Part shown: positions 42,171 to 52,074 of the stretch, piece by piece
Layout of the letters: every line of letters begins with the position of its first letter
Numbering within the stretch: position 1 is the stretch's first letter
Assembly: GCF_003026455.1 (NCBI RefSeq)
Contig: NZ_PYMB01000001.1
Location: 744,001-808,000 of the forward strand
Direction: 5' to 3'
DNA from: Photobacterium rosenbergii
Lineage (GTDB): Bacteria; Pseudomonadota; Gammaproteobacteria; Enterobacterales; Vibrionaceae
DNA length: 64,000 bases
Made by a program: the position numbers and the translations under genes
Notes under the pieces: generated by a model
Seen by the model: the letters and a program-made list of their open reading frames with translations, nothing else
Databases searched by the model: none
What the model was told of the DNA's origin: nothing

Positions 42171-44828
42171 CTAATTTATTCTTAGCACCAACTGCCCAGA
42201 ATTACTCTCTGCACTAACGACAATCTGGTCAATTGGTAAGCAGTCGCTCAACCGCTGGATACATTCAACCGCCAAACGCGGCATCAGAGAGCGATTAATA
42301 ATTTGCTCAATGGCACGTCCACCGGTTGTCGGATCGGTATTTCGCGATACCACAAAATCAATGAATGCCTGATCCCACTCAAAGGTCGCCTGATATTTTT
42401 CTTTGACCTTCTTAGCGATACGATTGAGGCTAATTTCAGTGATCTTGCCGAGTTCTTCATGGTTTAGCGGGTAATATGGGACGATTGTGGTGCGGCCTAA
42501 AAAGGCGGGTTTGAAGAATTGTTGTAATGCCGGGCGGATTTGCTCGACAAGGTCTTCAGTTTGCGGCCTCTCTTCATGTTGCTCGCAAATATCACAAATT
42601 GCCTGATCAGCAGCATTCGAGGTCATGATGATGATTGTGTGTTTAAAATCTATCATCCGGCCTTCACTGTCTTTGATATACCCTTTGTCGAACACCTGAT
42701 AGAACAGGTCATGGACACCTGGGTGGGCCTTTTCCATTTCATCGAGCAGCAGCACAGTGTAAGGGTTACGCCTTATCGCTTCTGTTAACACCCCTCCTTC
42801 ACCATAACCGACATAACCTGCCGGCGAGCCTAGTAGCATTGAAACCTTGTGCTCCTCCTTGAATTCGGTCATGTTGATGACTGTTAGATTGTTATCACCA
42901 CCAAAGACTTTATCGGCCAGCGCCATTGCGGTTTCGGTTTTACCGACACCACTTGGGCCACACATCAAGAACACACCGACAGGCTTGCGGTTATCTGTCA
43001 GCCCTGCTCGTGAAATACGGATACTCTTGGCGAGCTCACCGATAGCGGCCTGCTGGCCAATCACTCTTTGGTGAAGGGCATCTTCGAGTGACAGCAGTTC
43101 TGCCACTTCTTCCTTGACCATATTACCGGCCGGGATACCCGTCCAAGCGGAGATCACCTCGGCAATAACCTGTTTGTCGACCATGGCGAAAACCATAGGA
43201 TCCTCGCCTTGTACGTTATCAAGTTCTGTTAGCTTATCTTTGAGCGCATTCTGGCTCTGCTGGACCGAGGCATCGTTGATGTCCCCGCTGGCATGGCTAG
43301 TTTCTAATCCTTCGGTAAGTTCACTGATTTCTTTAACCAAGGCTTTTTCGTGCTCCCACCGCGCGGTCAAATCCTTCAGCTCTTCCTGCTTAACAGCCAA
43401 GGTATCGCGCAGCGGCTCCCTATCTTCGGCCAAAGCGACCAAGACGGTATCTTCCACATCACAAGCTTCTAGCTCATTATTTAGGTAACGCAGCTGTTGC
43501 TCCAAATACTCGATTCGCTCAGGTTTCGCCCCTTGGGTTAAAGCAATACGGGCACAGGCGGTATCAAGCAGGCTGATGGCCTTATCGGGTAATTGTCTTG
43601 CTGGTAGGTACCTGACAGAAAGGGAAACGGCGGCATCAAGCGCATCTTCGCGGATAAAGACGCCGTGATGTTTGCGCAGGGAGGCTGCAACGCCTCGGAG
43701 CATTTGCAGTGCGTCATTTTCGCTGGGCTCTTCGACCTTCACTACTTGGAAACGTCGGGTCAAAGCTGGGTCTTTCTCGAAATACTTTTTATATTCAGCC
43801 CAAGTCGTGGCGGCAATTGAGCGGAATTCGCCCCTCGCCAAGGCCGGTTTTAGCAGGTTGGCGGCATCGTTTTGCCCGGCAGCTCCACCAGCACCAATTA
43901 AGGTATGTGCTTCATCAATGAAGACTATAATTGGTGTTTCGGAGCTTTTAACTTCATTAATCACATCTTTTAAGCGATTTTCAAATTCGCCTTTGATACT
44001 GGCACCTGCCTGTAACAGCCCCAAATCCAACGAGCAAATCTCCACGCCCTGAAGCACTGGAGGCACATCGCCATTAACGATGCGCAGTGCCAAGCCTTCA
44101 ACAACCGCGGTTTTACCGACACCGGGCTCACCGACCAGAATCGGGTTGTTCTGGCGCTTACGGCAAAGAATATCGATGGCATAGCGCACTTCGCTGTTAC
44201 GGCCTGAAATGGGATCTATTTTCCCGTCTCTTGCCTGCTGGGTTAGATTGACCGTATATTTATCCAATGCGCCACCGGCAGTTTGTGCCCCGCCTTGGCT
44301 ATGTGGTGCAGAGTTGGAATTTTGAGCACCAGCTACCGAACTTCCTTGGGCACTTCCAACTACAGCATCACTCAGTTGGGAAATCTGTGCCGACAAGGCT
44401 TCAAGCGAGATATCTTTCAAGCTTTCCAGCGGTAACCTTTTGACACCAAAATTATCGGCTTGCTGCAACACAAGTAGTAAATGCAAGCTGGTGATCTGAC
44501 CGTGACCAAAGTTAACCGAAGCCTGTAGCCACGCCTCTTCCATTAATTCACTCAACGCCCGGCTGATTGTCGGTTGGCCATTACTGCCTTTGACCAAGCG
44601 CTCAATGCGTATTGAAAGCTCATTGTTCAATGTATTCGGGTCAACTTGCTGGCGTTGTAAATAACTTAACAACGGCTCATCTTTAGCTGCCAGAAGCTCT
44701 ACCAGCCAATGCTCGACTTCGATTGCGGGTACGGTCTGTGCCATCGCGGCGGCTGCGGACTGCTCCAGCGTTGCCTTCAACTGAGGAGTGAGTTTCCCTA
44801 CCAAGTTACCCAGTTTTACCTGTGTCAT
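42171..44828 (-). CDS. clpV: T6SS sheath-disassembly ATPase ClpV (TssH)
   Basis: An 885-residue AAA+ unfoldase that recycles contracted TssBC sheaths. The N domain (1-150) is followed by a Ser/Ala/Gly-rich linker (about 155-185). The first AAA module has Walker A GEPGVGKT (233-240) and Walker B FIDEAH (303-308); a coiled-coil M domain spans about 430-545; the second module has GPSGVGKT (624-631) and [10 protein letters not shown]. Overlaps the tssG stop by 4 nt. Confidence 0.96.
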   Translation of the reverse strand: MTQVKLGNLVGKLTPQLKATLEQSAAAAMAQTVPAIEVEHWLVELLAAKDEPLLSYLQRQQVDPNTLNNELSIRIERLVKGSNGQPTISRALSELMEEAWLQASVNFGHGQITSLHLLLVLQQADNFGVKRLPLESLKDISLEALSAQISQLSDAVVGSAQGSSVAGAQNSNSAPHSQGGAQTAGGALDKYTVNLTQQARDGKIDPISGRNSEVRYAIDILCRKRQNNPILVGEPGVGKTAVVEGLALRIVNGDVPPVLQGVEICSLDLGLLQAGASIKGEFENRLKDVINEVKSSETPIIVFIDEAHTLIGAGGAAGQNDAANLLKPALARGEFRSIAATTWAEYKKYFEKDPALTRRFQVVKVEEPSENDALQMLRGVAASLRKHHGVFIREDALDAAVSLSVRYLPARQLPDKAISLLDTACARIALTQGAKPERIEYLEQQLRYLNNELEACDVEDTVLVALAEDREPLRDTLAVKQEELKDLTARWEHEKALVKEISELTEGLETSHASGDINDASVQQSQNALKDKLTELDNVQGEDPMVFAMVDKQVIAEVISAWTGIPAGNMVKEEVAELLSLEDALHQRVIGQQAAIGELAKSIRISRAGLTDNRKPVGVFLMCGPSGVGKTETAMALADKVFGGDNNLTVINMTEFKEEHKVSMLLGSPAGYVGYGEGGVLTEAIRRNPYTVLLLDEMEKAHPGVHDLFYQVFDKGYIKDSEGRMIDFKHTIIIMTSNAADQAICDICEQHEERPQTEDLVEQIRPALQQFFKPAFLGRTTIVPYYPLNHEELGKITEISLNRIAKKVKEKYQATFEWDQAFIDFVVSRNTDPTTGGRAIEQIINRSLMPRLAVECIQRLSDCLPIDQIVVSAESNSGQLVLRIN

Positions 44829-45802
44829 ACATTATTCTCCGGCAGTAGTAAGATTTTGCGAAAATGACTGCTGTTCCTTTCGGGAGCTAGGCAATTGGCT
44901 TCCCCGAGTCGAACGCTTTGCTTACCCATAGAAAGAACGGGAGGGTCGATATATTCCCGTTTCACATAGAGATAGATCTTTGGTTCGGTGTTGTCTTTGA
45001 GATAGGCCCGTACTAGTTGTGTCATTGCCAGTGCCAGCCTGGTATTTTTCAACAAGCTTTTGTATTCAGCTTTAGTTTGGGGCGTGATATAGATTTCGAT
45101 AGATTTGAATGCTTGCTCCCCCTTCGAGCCTAATACAACCCCTTGGCCGAGAAGGTGGTTTTGACCTTGCTGGCTGCCAATTTTGGTTTGGTGGGATGGC
45201 CGAATGCGGTACAGCTCCGAAGGTAAAACGCGCGGTGAAACATCCAATGAAAAGTAGCTACATAACAACTGCTTCAGGCCTGATAGGCTGCGGCTTTTGT
45301 TGCCAAGCAATAATCCATATCTCAAGGTGCTCTGCTCGCTCGCATTACCCCTCATATCCGGTAAGGAAAAGAGATTGGCTAACGCTGCTTGTTGGCTCAA
45401 CCTTGAGCTATGCACTGCTAGTACGGCTTCCCTTTCATCCCTAAGCAATAGGTTTCTCGAGCACTCCAAGCTTGCTCGCAATTCAAAATAGCGTTGGTTA
45501 AACACATCGAGGAAAGACTGCAATGCCCTGTCATCCTGATGCAGGCTTTGGAGCATTTCAGCATAGAGGTAATCGGGAATAACGCCTTTGCAGCCTGACA
45601 ACGCCTCCAAGCCAAGGCTTAAGGTAATTTTATCTTGGCTGTGTTTGATAGCGGTGACATCTGATGGAGCCCCTTTGGGCATGGGATCTGCCGACAGTTC
45701 CAAATCCATGCCTTTAGCAGAACTAATTGTATTGAGAATACGAACAGCCTGAATGAAATCAAACTGTTGGGGCTGGGATAGTAAACGAGAGGCTACAGAC
45801 AT
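44825..45802 (-). CDS. tssG: T6SS baseplate subunit TssG
   Basis: A 325-residue protein. I prefer the ATG at 45802, preceded by GGGAG at six nt, over the ATG at 45820. Family features: FDFIQAVRILN near the start, IKHSQDKITLSLGLEALSGCKGVIPDYLYAEMLQ and FLDVFNQRYFELRASL, then LLCSYFSLDV and LGQGVVLGSK. It wedges with TssF and TssE in the baseplate. The gene overlaps tssF by about 10 nt. Confidence 0.94.
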   Translation of the reverse strand: MSVASRLLSQPQQFDFIQAVRILNTISSAKGMDLELSADPMPKGAPSDVTAIKHSQDKITLSLGLEALSGCKGVIPDYLYAEMLQSLHQDDRALQSFLDVFNQRYFELRASLECSRNLLLRDEREAVLAVHSSRLSQQAALANLFSLPDMRGNASEQSTLRYGLLLGNKSRSLSGLKQLLCSYFSLDVSPRVLPSELYRIRPSHQTKIGSQQGQNHLLGQGVVLGSKGEQAFKSIEIYITPQTKAEYKSLLKNTRLALAMTQLVRAYLKDNTEPKIYLYVKREYIDPPVLSMGKQSVRLGEANCLAPERNSSHFRKILLLPENNV

Positions 45803-47568
45803 AACTGGCTCCCGTGACATTTTTCAAAATCTAGGCCCGGCTCGTCGGTGCCGAAGCGTTCTATTGACAGCTGGATAAAGCGGTCAAAACTACAGAACTG
45901 TTTGAAGAAGGCATTGAGCACTTCCCCGACCACGGCAAATTCAGAATCCAGCAGCTCGTTATCTAGCAATAAAATCACCTCAGTGCCCGAGGAAAAGATG
46001 CTCTGCCTGCCGATCGTGACAGGTGCGACCATATGGCGGTAAGTCACCTTTTTAATCGCATCTGCCACGCTGCAGTGGATACTGTTACAGCAAAGGCGAA
46101 CAACATCCTGTAGAACTCGGGTCGGATCATCGACTTGTACCAAACTGGAAAAATTGGCATTGAGTAAGGCGATAAATCGCCAACTCAAATGATTGTCCAA
46201 GGAGGGGTACTGAGGAGCCGTCGGTGTTTTCACTACCCGAATCAAACCCGGCAGGTCTACCGCTGCCAACGAGTCGGCTTCGGTATGGCTGGGGATCAAG
46301 CATGGTAAACGGCCATTACAGACATTGAGCAGCAAGGACAACACAACGTCTTCTTTGCCATCGCGCATATCAGCATCGCTGATGGATATTTCAGTTTGAC
46401 GCCGTCCTTTCTCATCCCATTTTTGTCGGGCCTGCCATTTCGGCCTTTGCTGCGCTAACCAATACCCTCCGTCATAGACCGGCATTAATGGGGCATCACC
46501 GGTCGGCAGAACTTCATTAACGGTGTCGATAGATACAACGGTTAAATCGCTGTCATTATCAACATCGGCCACTACTGGCATTGCCAGCTTGGTAAAGTCA
46601 TAACGAATGGGTTCACCGTGCTGTTGGTAGAGATTGATGGCAGGCACGGTGTTCAAAGCGAAAACCTGGCTAGTGAACAGACGCAAGAACTCGGTTGGCA
46701 ACTGCTGGACAAAGAAATTTAGCGTCAGAGTATTGGTTGAAAACTGCATCAGCTCCTTACCGAGATCATCAATTCTCAAATAAGCCGCTTTATCGGGAAA
46801 GGCAAAGTAATCACGAAGCTGATCGAAACCTGCGAGATGGTTGCCGTATTGCGGCAACCAATTGAAATCTGGATCAGCGACCCGTGAGCGAAGCCTGCCA
46901 ACATCAATTTCTAATTGGCAACCGGTTTCGTCCAATAGCGACACGGCTTCGGTATTGAGCAACAACAAATCAATCAAGCCACGGGAGCTATTTTCAAACC
47001 CCCTGACATAAAAATCGAAATGGCCGAGCGCCATTTGGGAAAACAAAATCGATGGATCATCACTTTTCAGCGTTAGCTGTATAACGGCATCGGCACGGCG
47101 AATCGCTTTCGGCGTCGGGAAGTTAAAGGGGGCCGAACTGGCTTCTATTTGCGCAATATCATAAGGGGCAACCACCAGTTCATCGACAAGGGTAAAAAGG
47201 CACTCGCTCTGGTTTATCTGAACTGACAACTCCGAACCCTTGGCTAATGACAATGGCTCTGCTCCTGCCTCGCCGGATAATTCAAGCTTAAACGGCGCAT
47301 AGCTCGGAACAGTTTGCAAATATCCGGGATACAGCACGTTAAACAGGTCTTGCAGAACTTCGGGAAATTGTTCATCAATACGCTTTTCTGTCTTTGCCGT
47401 CAGCAATGCCACGGCATCTATCAAGCGGCTGATATTCGGGTCTTCCTGGCCACTCTGGTTTAACCGCATCGAACTGGCATGCTCGGGAAACTGCTGGCCA
47501 AAGCCCTCCAGAGACTGGCGTATGTAAGCCAGCTCCCGTTCGTAGTAACTGAGTAATTGATCAGACAA
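45793..47568 (-). CDS. tssF: T6SS baseplate subunit TssF
   Basis: A 591-residue protein from TTG 47568, which has GGAGG nine nt upstream and gives the family start LSDQLLSYYERELAYIRQSLEGFGQQFPEHA. The open frame extends further upstream to an ATG at 47652, but that part lies within tssE in another frame. The central RIDEQFPEVLQDLFNVLYPGYLQTVPSYAPF and FALNTVPAINLY blocks are typical. It forms the baseplate wedge with TssG. Confidence 0.94.
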   Translation of the reverse strand: MSDQLLSYYERELAYIRQSLEGFGQQFPEHASSMRLNQSGQEDPNISRLIDAVALLTAKTEKRIDEQFPEVLQDLFNVLYPGYLQTVPSYAPFKLELSGEAGAEPLSLAKGSELSVQINQSECLFTLVDELVVAPYDIAQIEASSAPFNFPTPKAIRRADAVIQLTLKSDDPSILFSQMALGHFDFYVRGFENSSRGLIDLLLLNTEAVSLLDETGCQLEIDVGRLRSRVADPDFNWLPQYGNHLAGFDQLRDYFAFPDKAAYLRIDDLGKELMQFSTNTLTLNFFVQQLPTEFLRLFTSQVFALNTVPAINLYQQHGEPIRYDFTKLAMPVVADVDNDSDLTVVSIDTVNEVLPTGDAPLMPVYDGGYWLAQQRPKWQARQKWDEKGRRQTEISISDADMRDGKEDVVLSLLLNVCNGRLPCLIPSHTEADSLAAVDLPGLIRVVKTPTAPQYPSLDNHLSWRFIALLNANFSSLVQVDDPTRVLQDVVRLCCNSIHCSVADAIKKVTYRHMVAPVTIGRQSIFSSGTEVILLLDNELLDSEFAVVGEVLNAFFKQFCSFDRFIQLSIERFGTDEPGLDFEKCHGSQLCL

Positions 47569-47983
47569 CTTCTTGCCCCTCCATTTTTGCCGACTGACTT
47601 GAGAGGCTAATACTCGAATCGAAAAGGAAAACGTGCTCGCCATTTTGCACATCGACTTTCGCCATCAGCGAAAACTTCATGATGTTTTTGCTCGGGTCGC
47701 TTTCCTTTACGAAGACACTGACTTCTGACAGACGGGGTTCAAATGCACGCACCCATTTTTCGAGGGAACGCGAAAATTGCTCTTTATTAACTTGGCTACT
47801 GACACTGTAGGCAGCATCAAGTCCGAAACTAAAATTGGATAGCTGTACTTCTTTGTATTGCTTAGGAAGCACCCGCATCGGCGCTTCCGAATTCAGCAAT
47901 ACCGTTAACTGGTAGCGAATCGATTCCAGCAGGTCATCTTCATTACCATTTTGTTTTGCGATGAATGTGCCCCAAAAACTCAT
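47561..47983 (-). CDS. tssE: T6SS baseplate subunit TssE (gp25-like)
   Basis: A 140-residue gp25-like protein that nucleates sheath assembly: SIRYQLTVLLNSEAPMRVLPKQYKEVQLSNFSFGLDA and SLEKWVRAFEPRLSEVSVFV match the fold. Its start overlaps the second tssC stop by 4 nt and its stop overlaps tssF. Confidence 0.92.
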   Translation of the reverse strand: MSFWGTFIAKQNGNEDDLLESIRYQLTVLLNSEAPMRVLPKQYKEVQLSNFSFGLDAAYSVSSQVNKEQFSRSLEKWVRAFEPRLSEVSVFVKESDPSKNIMKFSLMAKVDVQNGEHVFLFDSSISLSSQSAKMEGQEVV

Positions 47984-49446
47984 GCGACACCTCCGGCAAC
48001 AGCCCCTTGCGATGATGATAAAGGTGAAGCAGGACGAGCTTCACCACCAAGGTCGGTGGAAATCAATACCTCTCCACACGCGTTATCGAATTGGTATTGC
48101 GGCTGAACCAGCACATCACAGGTGTATCTACCATGCTGCCCTTCAACCTCCCTGACAGTCACCCTGCCTTTGCTAAGCGGATATTTTGCAAGGGTAATTT
48201 CATCGGCTTCGGTTAGATTACTGGCATAGTTATCAAGCCAGCTATTGAGGAAGTTTTCGCACTCTTTGGCAGTTTGGAAGTTCCCCATCATCCCCCTGAT
48301 TTGTACCTTGAGGTAATGGGCAATACGGCAGATCATCAAGGTGGTCTGGATCTGTCCCATCACGGCTTCGGCATCATCATCGCCATGATCCCAGATTGAA
48401 CCATTACCCCTGAAGTAGAACTTGTCTGTCGTCAGGCTTTGGCACAACGGAATAAAGCCGTTTTCCGCATAGAAGCTACCCATTTCCGTGATGAACCTGA
48501 CGCTAGGCTTCGGGTTCTGAACAGAAATCGCACCTATGCTGCTAGGCGGAAGGTTGACCAGAGCGCCATGATATTTATCCTGCCAACGGGACTTCATGAA
48601 ACCAAACCAGTTGATTCGGTTGAACTCCCTCATCGCAACAGAGGCAAACAAAAAAGCCGCATTCCCCCACAACCCTCGCGGCATATCTTCACTACCAGCC
48701 AACTGAGCGTCAGAAAAGACCACTTTTTTGCTGATAGTTTGTCCGTAAGCCTCACGCAGACGAATGCTGGGGAGAGTGAGGCCGATAAAACGCGAAGTAG
48801 AGAGGCTTCGTAACCGTTGCCACGAAATAAATTCAGGGCCGTCTATTATCTTTTGAATGCGATGAGTATCCGACAACCAATCCGCGCCTGATTCACCAAA
48901 AAAATGCTCAGAAGGTGAAGCTACGAAGGGGCACAGACAGTGATCCCCCATTTTGGCCAATAGTTCCAGGGTATAGATATCATCATAATCACTGTCGAAA
49001 TCCATTGATATTTGATGATCAACTACCACCAGGCCATATGGCTGACCGCCAGAGGTATTGAGCTCTTGGTTACCGATGAGATTATATAATCGGGTACGCT
49101 TGAGTGAGACTGCGGTGTTGAGCTCATAAGACAGCTCGTCCCAAGCAAGATCTAAAATTTTGACCTTTATCTTTTGGTAGTTAACAGGGAGTGAAACCAA
49201 GGTCTCCACCCCCCGCCATGAAGCTTCAAGCTGGGTAAATTCAGGATGGTGAATAAGTGCAGACACTTGCGCAGACACCAAGCGATCTATTTCGGCGATA
49301 AGACGATTTACCGCTGTTCTGAAAGCCTGTTGGCTGCTAAGCATACCTTTGTCAGCTTGAGCCAACAGCACCAAAGCATCATGTAGAAACGCTTTGTCGC
49401 TGCTGTCTAACTGATTTAGCTTTTGCTGTAGGTCTGCACTTATCAT
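47980..49446 (-). CDS. Second TssC-like sheath large-subunit paralogue
   Basis: A 488-residue paralogue of TssC, started at ATG 49446; a longer frame to 49551 overlaps the first tssC and is unlikely. It shares the family blocks LEASWRGVETLVSLP, SGGQPYGLVVVDHQISMD, CPFVASPSEHFF, RFIGLTLPSIRLREAYG, LWGNAAFLFASVAMREF and CRIAHYLKVQIRGMMGNFQTAKECENFLNSWLDNY. The C-terminal tail (residues ~455-488) is longer and Ser/Gly-rich. Tandem tssC/impD-type paralogues occur in some systems; the second copy may cap or modify the sheath rather than polymerise with TssB. Confidence 0.9.
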   Translation of the reverse strand: MISADLQQKLNQLDSSDKAFLHDALVLLAQADKGMLSSQQAFRTAVNRLIAEIDRLVSAQVSALIHHPEFTQLEASWRGVETLVSLPVNYQKIKVKILDLAWDELSYELNTAVSLKRTRLYNLIGNQELNTSGGQPYGLVVVDHQISMDFDSDYDDIYTLELLAKMGDHCLCPFVASPSEHFFGESGADWLSDTHRIQKIIDGPEFISWQRLRSLSTSRFIGLTLPSIRLREAYGQTISKKVVFSDAQLAGSEDMPRGLWGNAAFLFASVAMREFNRINWFGFMKSRWQDKYHGALVNLPPSSIGAISVQNPKPSVRFITEMGSFYAENGFIPLCQSLTTDKFYFRGNGSIWDHGDDDAEAVMGQIQTTLMICRIAHYLKVQIRGMMGNFQTAKECENFLNSWLDNYASNLTEADEITLAKYPLSKGRVTVREVEGQHGRYTCDVLVQPQYQFDNACGEVLISTDLGGEARPASPLSSSQGAVAGGVA

Positions 49447-49490
49447 CCTGATACCAACCTTTAGTTCCTTGTTATTGCAACCCTGGGCGG

Positions 49491-50969
49491 TTAACCCGGT
49501 ATTTTCGCGACCATACGAACTGATGTCGTCAGCTCTTCCATCTGCAACCAAGGTCGCAAATGGGCCACTGCCGAGTACGAACCTGGACGGCCCGGTTGCT
49601 CAACCACTTGGATCTGTGATTCACACAGCGGGGTTTTAGAACGCTCCGCATTGCCCACTGCCCCTGAGTTGGTATATTGATCAATCCAAGTTTGTAGCTG
49701 TTTCTGGATGTCACTGGCTTCTAGGTTGGAGCCCAGCATGTCTCGTCCCATCACTTTCAGATAATGGGCAATTCGACTACTGGCCATGATGTAGGAAAGA
49801 CGCGCCGAGATCGCCGCATTACTGGTGGCATCTGGGTCAGCATAGGTCTTCGGTTTCTGTGTCGTCTGGCTACCGATAAACACGCCGTAGTTGGCATTTT
49901 TATAATGGACCAGAGGCAACATCCCGAGATCGCTCAGCTCTTTCTCACGCTCATCCGTTAAGTTGACTTCTATCGGGCACTGCTGCTGCAGATCACCGGC
50001 AACAGACTTGTAGGTCAGGTTCGGCAGGTTCTCTACCTTACCACCGTTGTCCAAGCCACGGATAGCAGTACACCAGCCAAATGCAGTATGGGCCTGGGTC
50101 ATTTTCAGACCGAGTTCATAGGCAGCATTCGACCATACCAACTGTGAATTATCGCTAGGTTTAGGGTTTCCGTCGGTATCTGTCGCTAACTCTTCATAGG
50201 AAAAAGCATCGGTTGACAGACCTTTCTGACCATAAGGCAAACGCGCCAGAGTCTGTGGCAAAGTCAACACTACATAGCGAGCGTCATCACTTTCACGGAA
50301 CGCATTCCATGATGCGTAAGCAGGCGAGTCGAAGCCCGGTGCAACCGGCTTACCCTCGTTGAATGTCTCGAAGCTATCGAGTTCAAACATTTGTGGGTTG
50401 GCCGCTGCAACAAATGGCGCATGGCTGGCAGCTGCGGTTTCACCCATATACCGAAGCAACGCAATATCTTCGTCTTTATGGCTGAAACTATAGTCACCAA
50501 TCAGTGCTCCATAGGGTTCACCGCCTGCAGTACCGAATTCTTTCTGGTACAGGGCATCAAACAGCGGGCTGCGGTCTACCGCTGGTGCATCCTCGAACTG
50601 CTCAAGCAACTCATCTTTCGAAAAGTCGACCAGCTTGATTTTCAATGATTGGCCAGTTTCACTTTCACGAACCAGTTTATTCAGGCCACGCCATGACCCT
50701 TCCAAGCGCTGAAAATCCTCTTGCTGCATAATGGCAGACAGTTGACCCGACATTTGCTTATCAATCTCTGCAATGGCGTTTTCGATGGTCTTGGTCAGGT
50801 TCTTATCCCAGGTAACCGTTCCGTCCAAAGCTTGCTCTGCCAGTACAGAAAAAAGCTCCTTGGTGGTATCGGCAGGTGTTTGGGTTGTCGCGGTTATCGC
50901 CCTATCCAATAAGCTCAACGAACTTTCTTCCGTGGCCGTTGCCGCTTGTGCTTCTAACTCTGCACTCAT
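49491..50969 (-). CDS. tssC: T6SS sheath large subunit TssC
   Basis: A 492-residue protein that forms the contractile sheath with TssB. Typical blocks are LEGSWRGLNKLV, GGEPYGALIGDYSFSH, APFVAAANPQMF, RYVVLTLPQTLARLPYG, LVWSNAAYELGLKM and SRIAHYLKVMGRDMLGS. It overlaps tssB by 4 nt, the usual coupling. Confidence 0.96.
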   Translation of the reverse strand: MSAELEAQAATATEESSLSLLDRAITATTQTPADTTKELFSVLAEQALDGTVTWDKNLTKTIENAIAEIDKQMSGQLSAIMQQEDFQRLEGSWRGLNKLVRESETGQSLKIKLVDFSKDELLEQFEDAPAVDRSPLFDALYQKEFGTAGGEPYGALIGDYSFSHKDEDIALLRYMGETAAASHAPFVAAANPQMFELDSFETFNEGKPVAPGFDSPAYASWNAFRESDDARYVVLTLPQTLARLPYGQKGLSTDAFSYEELATDTDGNPKPSDNSQLVWSNAAYELGLKMTQAHTAFGWCTAIRGLDNGGKVENLPNLTYKSVAGDLQQQCPIEVNLTDEREKELSDLGMLPLVHYKNANYGVFIGSQTTQKPKTYADPDATSNAAISARLSYIMASSRIAHYLKVMGRDMLGSNLEASDIQKQLQTWIDQYTNSGAVGNAERSKTPLCESQIQVVEQPGRPGSYSAVAHLRPWLQMEELTTSVRMVAKIPG

Positions 50970-51472
50970 GACTCATCCCCTTTTTTCTCAATTCCCAGTT
51001 CGCTAGACAGAGCATTGATCTGATCTGCGCTCTGCAGTACTTCCTTCAGTAGCTTTTCCAAATCACGAGAGCGGTCGGCTTTCGATAGCAAGGTTTTGAG
51101 CTGCTGCCGCGTTTCAGCCAATTTTCGAAGCGGTTCAACCTGCTCGATAAGCGAATCTGGTTCGAAGTCTTTCATTGAATTGAAAGACAGGGCTGCTTCG
51201 AACTGGCTGTCATCATTGGCTAAGGTGTTGTCGACCTTTAGCTTAAGCTCAGGGCCGACACGCTTTAGCACGGTATCGAAGTTGTCTTTATCAATCTGAT
51301 AGAAAGTGCGATCTTCCAGTTCCTCGCGATCATCCTTGTGGGCAGAGAAATCCCCAATTACACCCACCACAAATGGCAATTCCTTGGTTTCAACGGCACC
51401 ATTGGTCTCGACATCATAGGTAATACTTACCCGGTTTTTACTTACACGCTTGTGCTGTGAATTTAAGGCCAC
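50966..51472 (-). CDS. tssB: T6SS sheath small subunit TssB
   Basis: A 168-residue protein with the family features VSITYDVETNGAVETKELPFVVGVIGDFSAH, LEDRTFYQIDKDNFDTVLKRVGPELKLKV and the acidic C-terminal helix that binds ClpV. The start is GTG with AAAGGAG seven nt upstream. It lies 24 nt after hcp. Confidence 0.95.
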   Translation of the reverse strand: MALNSQHKRVSKNRVSITYDVETNGAVETKELPFVVGVIGDFSAHKDDREELEDRTFYQIDKDNFDTVLKRVGPELKLKVDNTLANDDSQFEAALSFNSMKDFEPDSLIEQVEPLRKLAETRQQLKTLLSKADRSRDLEKLLKEVLQSADQINALSSELGIEKKGDES

Positions 51473-51496
51473 GTTGTATCTCCTTTATCTCTAGAG

Positions 51497-52021
51497 TTAG
51501 CTAGCTTTCGACTCTAACTTGCCGGTGGTGCAATCGAATTTGACGGTATCGCCTTTTTCAATCTTGCCGCCGTCACCTTCCTGGTAGTACACCTTGGTGA
51601 GCGTGGTATAGGTCAAACTGAACGTTTCAGCAGGTAAATTGCCGTCGGAGCCGCTGATGTTGTAATCAGCGATACGTGCTTTCTCCAACGTGATAACTAA
51701 ATATGGGTCTGCGCCCGCACCATCACGAGATGGTTTGGTCAGCAGAATTTCTACCGTTTTCCCTTCTGGGCCTGGCGCAAAAAGGAAGGTGGTGAGATGC
51801 GGCGATGCCCCATCGGAAATACGCGAGATGTGGATAGCATCAAGGGAAACCATCCCTTTATCGGCGTTGTTTGCGTTACCGACATCAACATTCACGCCAC
51901 GGTTGGCACCCCAGGTCATGGTATCCAGGGCGAAAAAGCCTTTTTTACCACCAATATCCCCAACAGTTGCGGCACCTTTGATAGAGTTCAGTCCGTCGAT
52001 TCGCATAAAAATAGAAGCCAT
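51497..52021 (-). CDS. hcp: T6SS tube protein Hcp
   Basis: A 174-residue protein forming the inner tube and carrying small effectors: ASIFMRIDGLNSIKGAATVGDIGGKKGFFALDTMTWGA, ISRISDGASPHLTTFLF and YTTLTKVYYQ are typical Hcp strands. No C-terminal effector extension. It is encoded between tssA and tssB. Confidence 0.94.
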   Translation of the reverse strand: MASIFMRIDGLNSIKGAATVGDIGGKKGFFALDTMTWGANRGVNVDVGNANNADKGMVSLDAIHISRISDGASPHLTTFLFAPGPEGKTVEILLTKPSRDGAGADPYLVITLEKARIADYNISGSDGNLPAETFSLTYTTLTKVYYQEGDGGKIEKGDTVKFDCTTGKLESKAS

Positions 52022-52074
52022 TATTTATCCCTCTTTATTTACAATGGATATGCATTTCAAAATGAAAGATGTGA

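Noticed and set aside
47569..47652. Upstream extension of tssF to ATG 47652
   Set aside because: The added residues do not match TssF and lie inside tssE; a TTG with GGAGG gives the family start.
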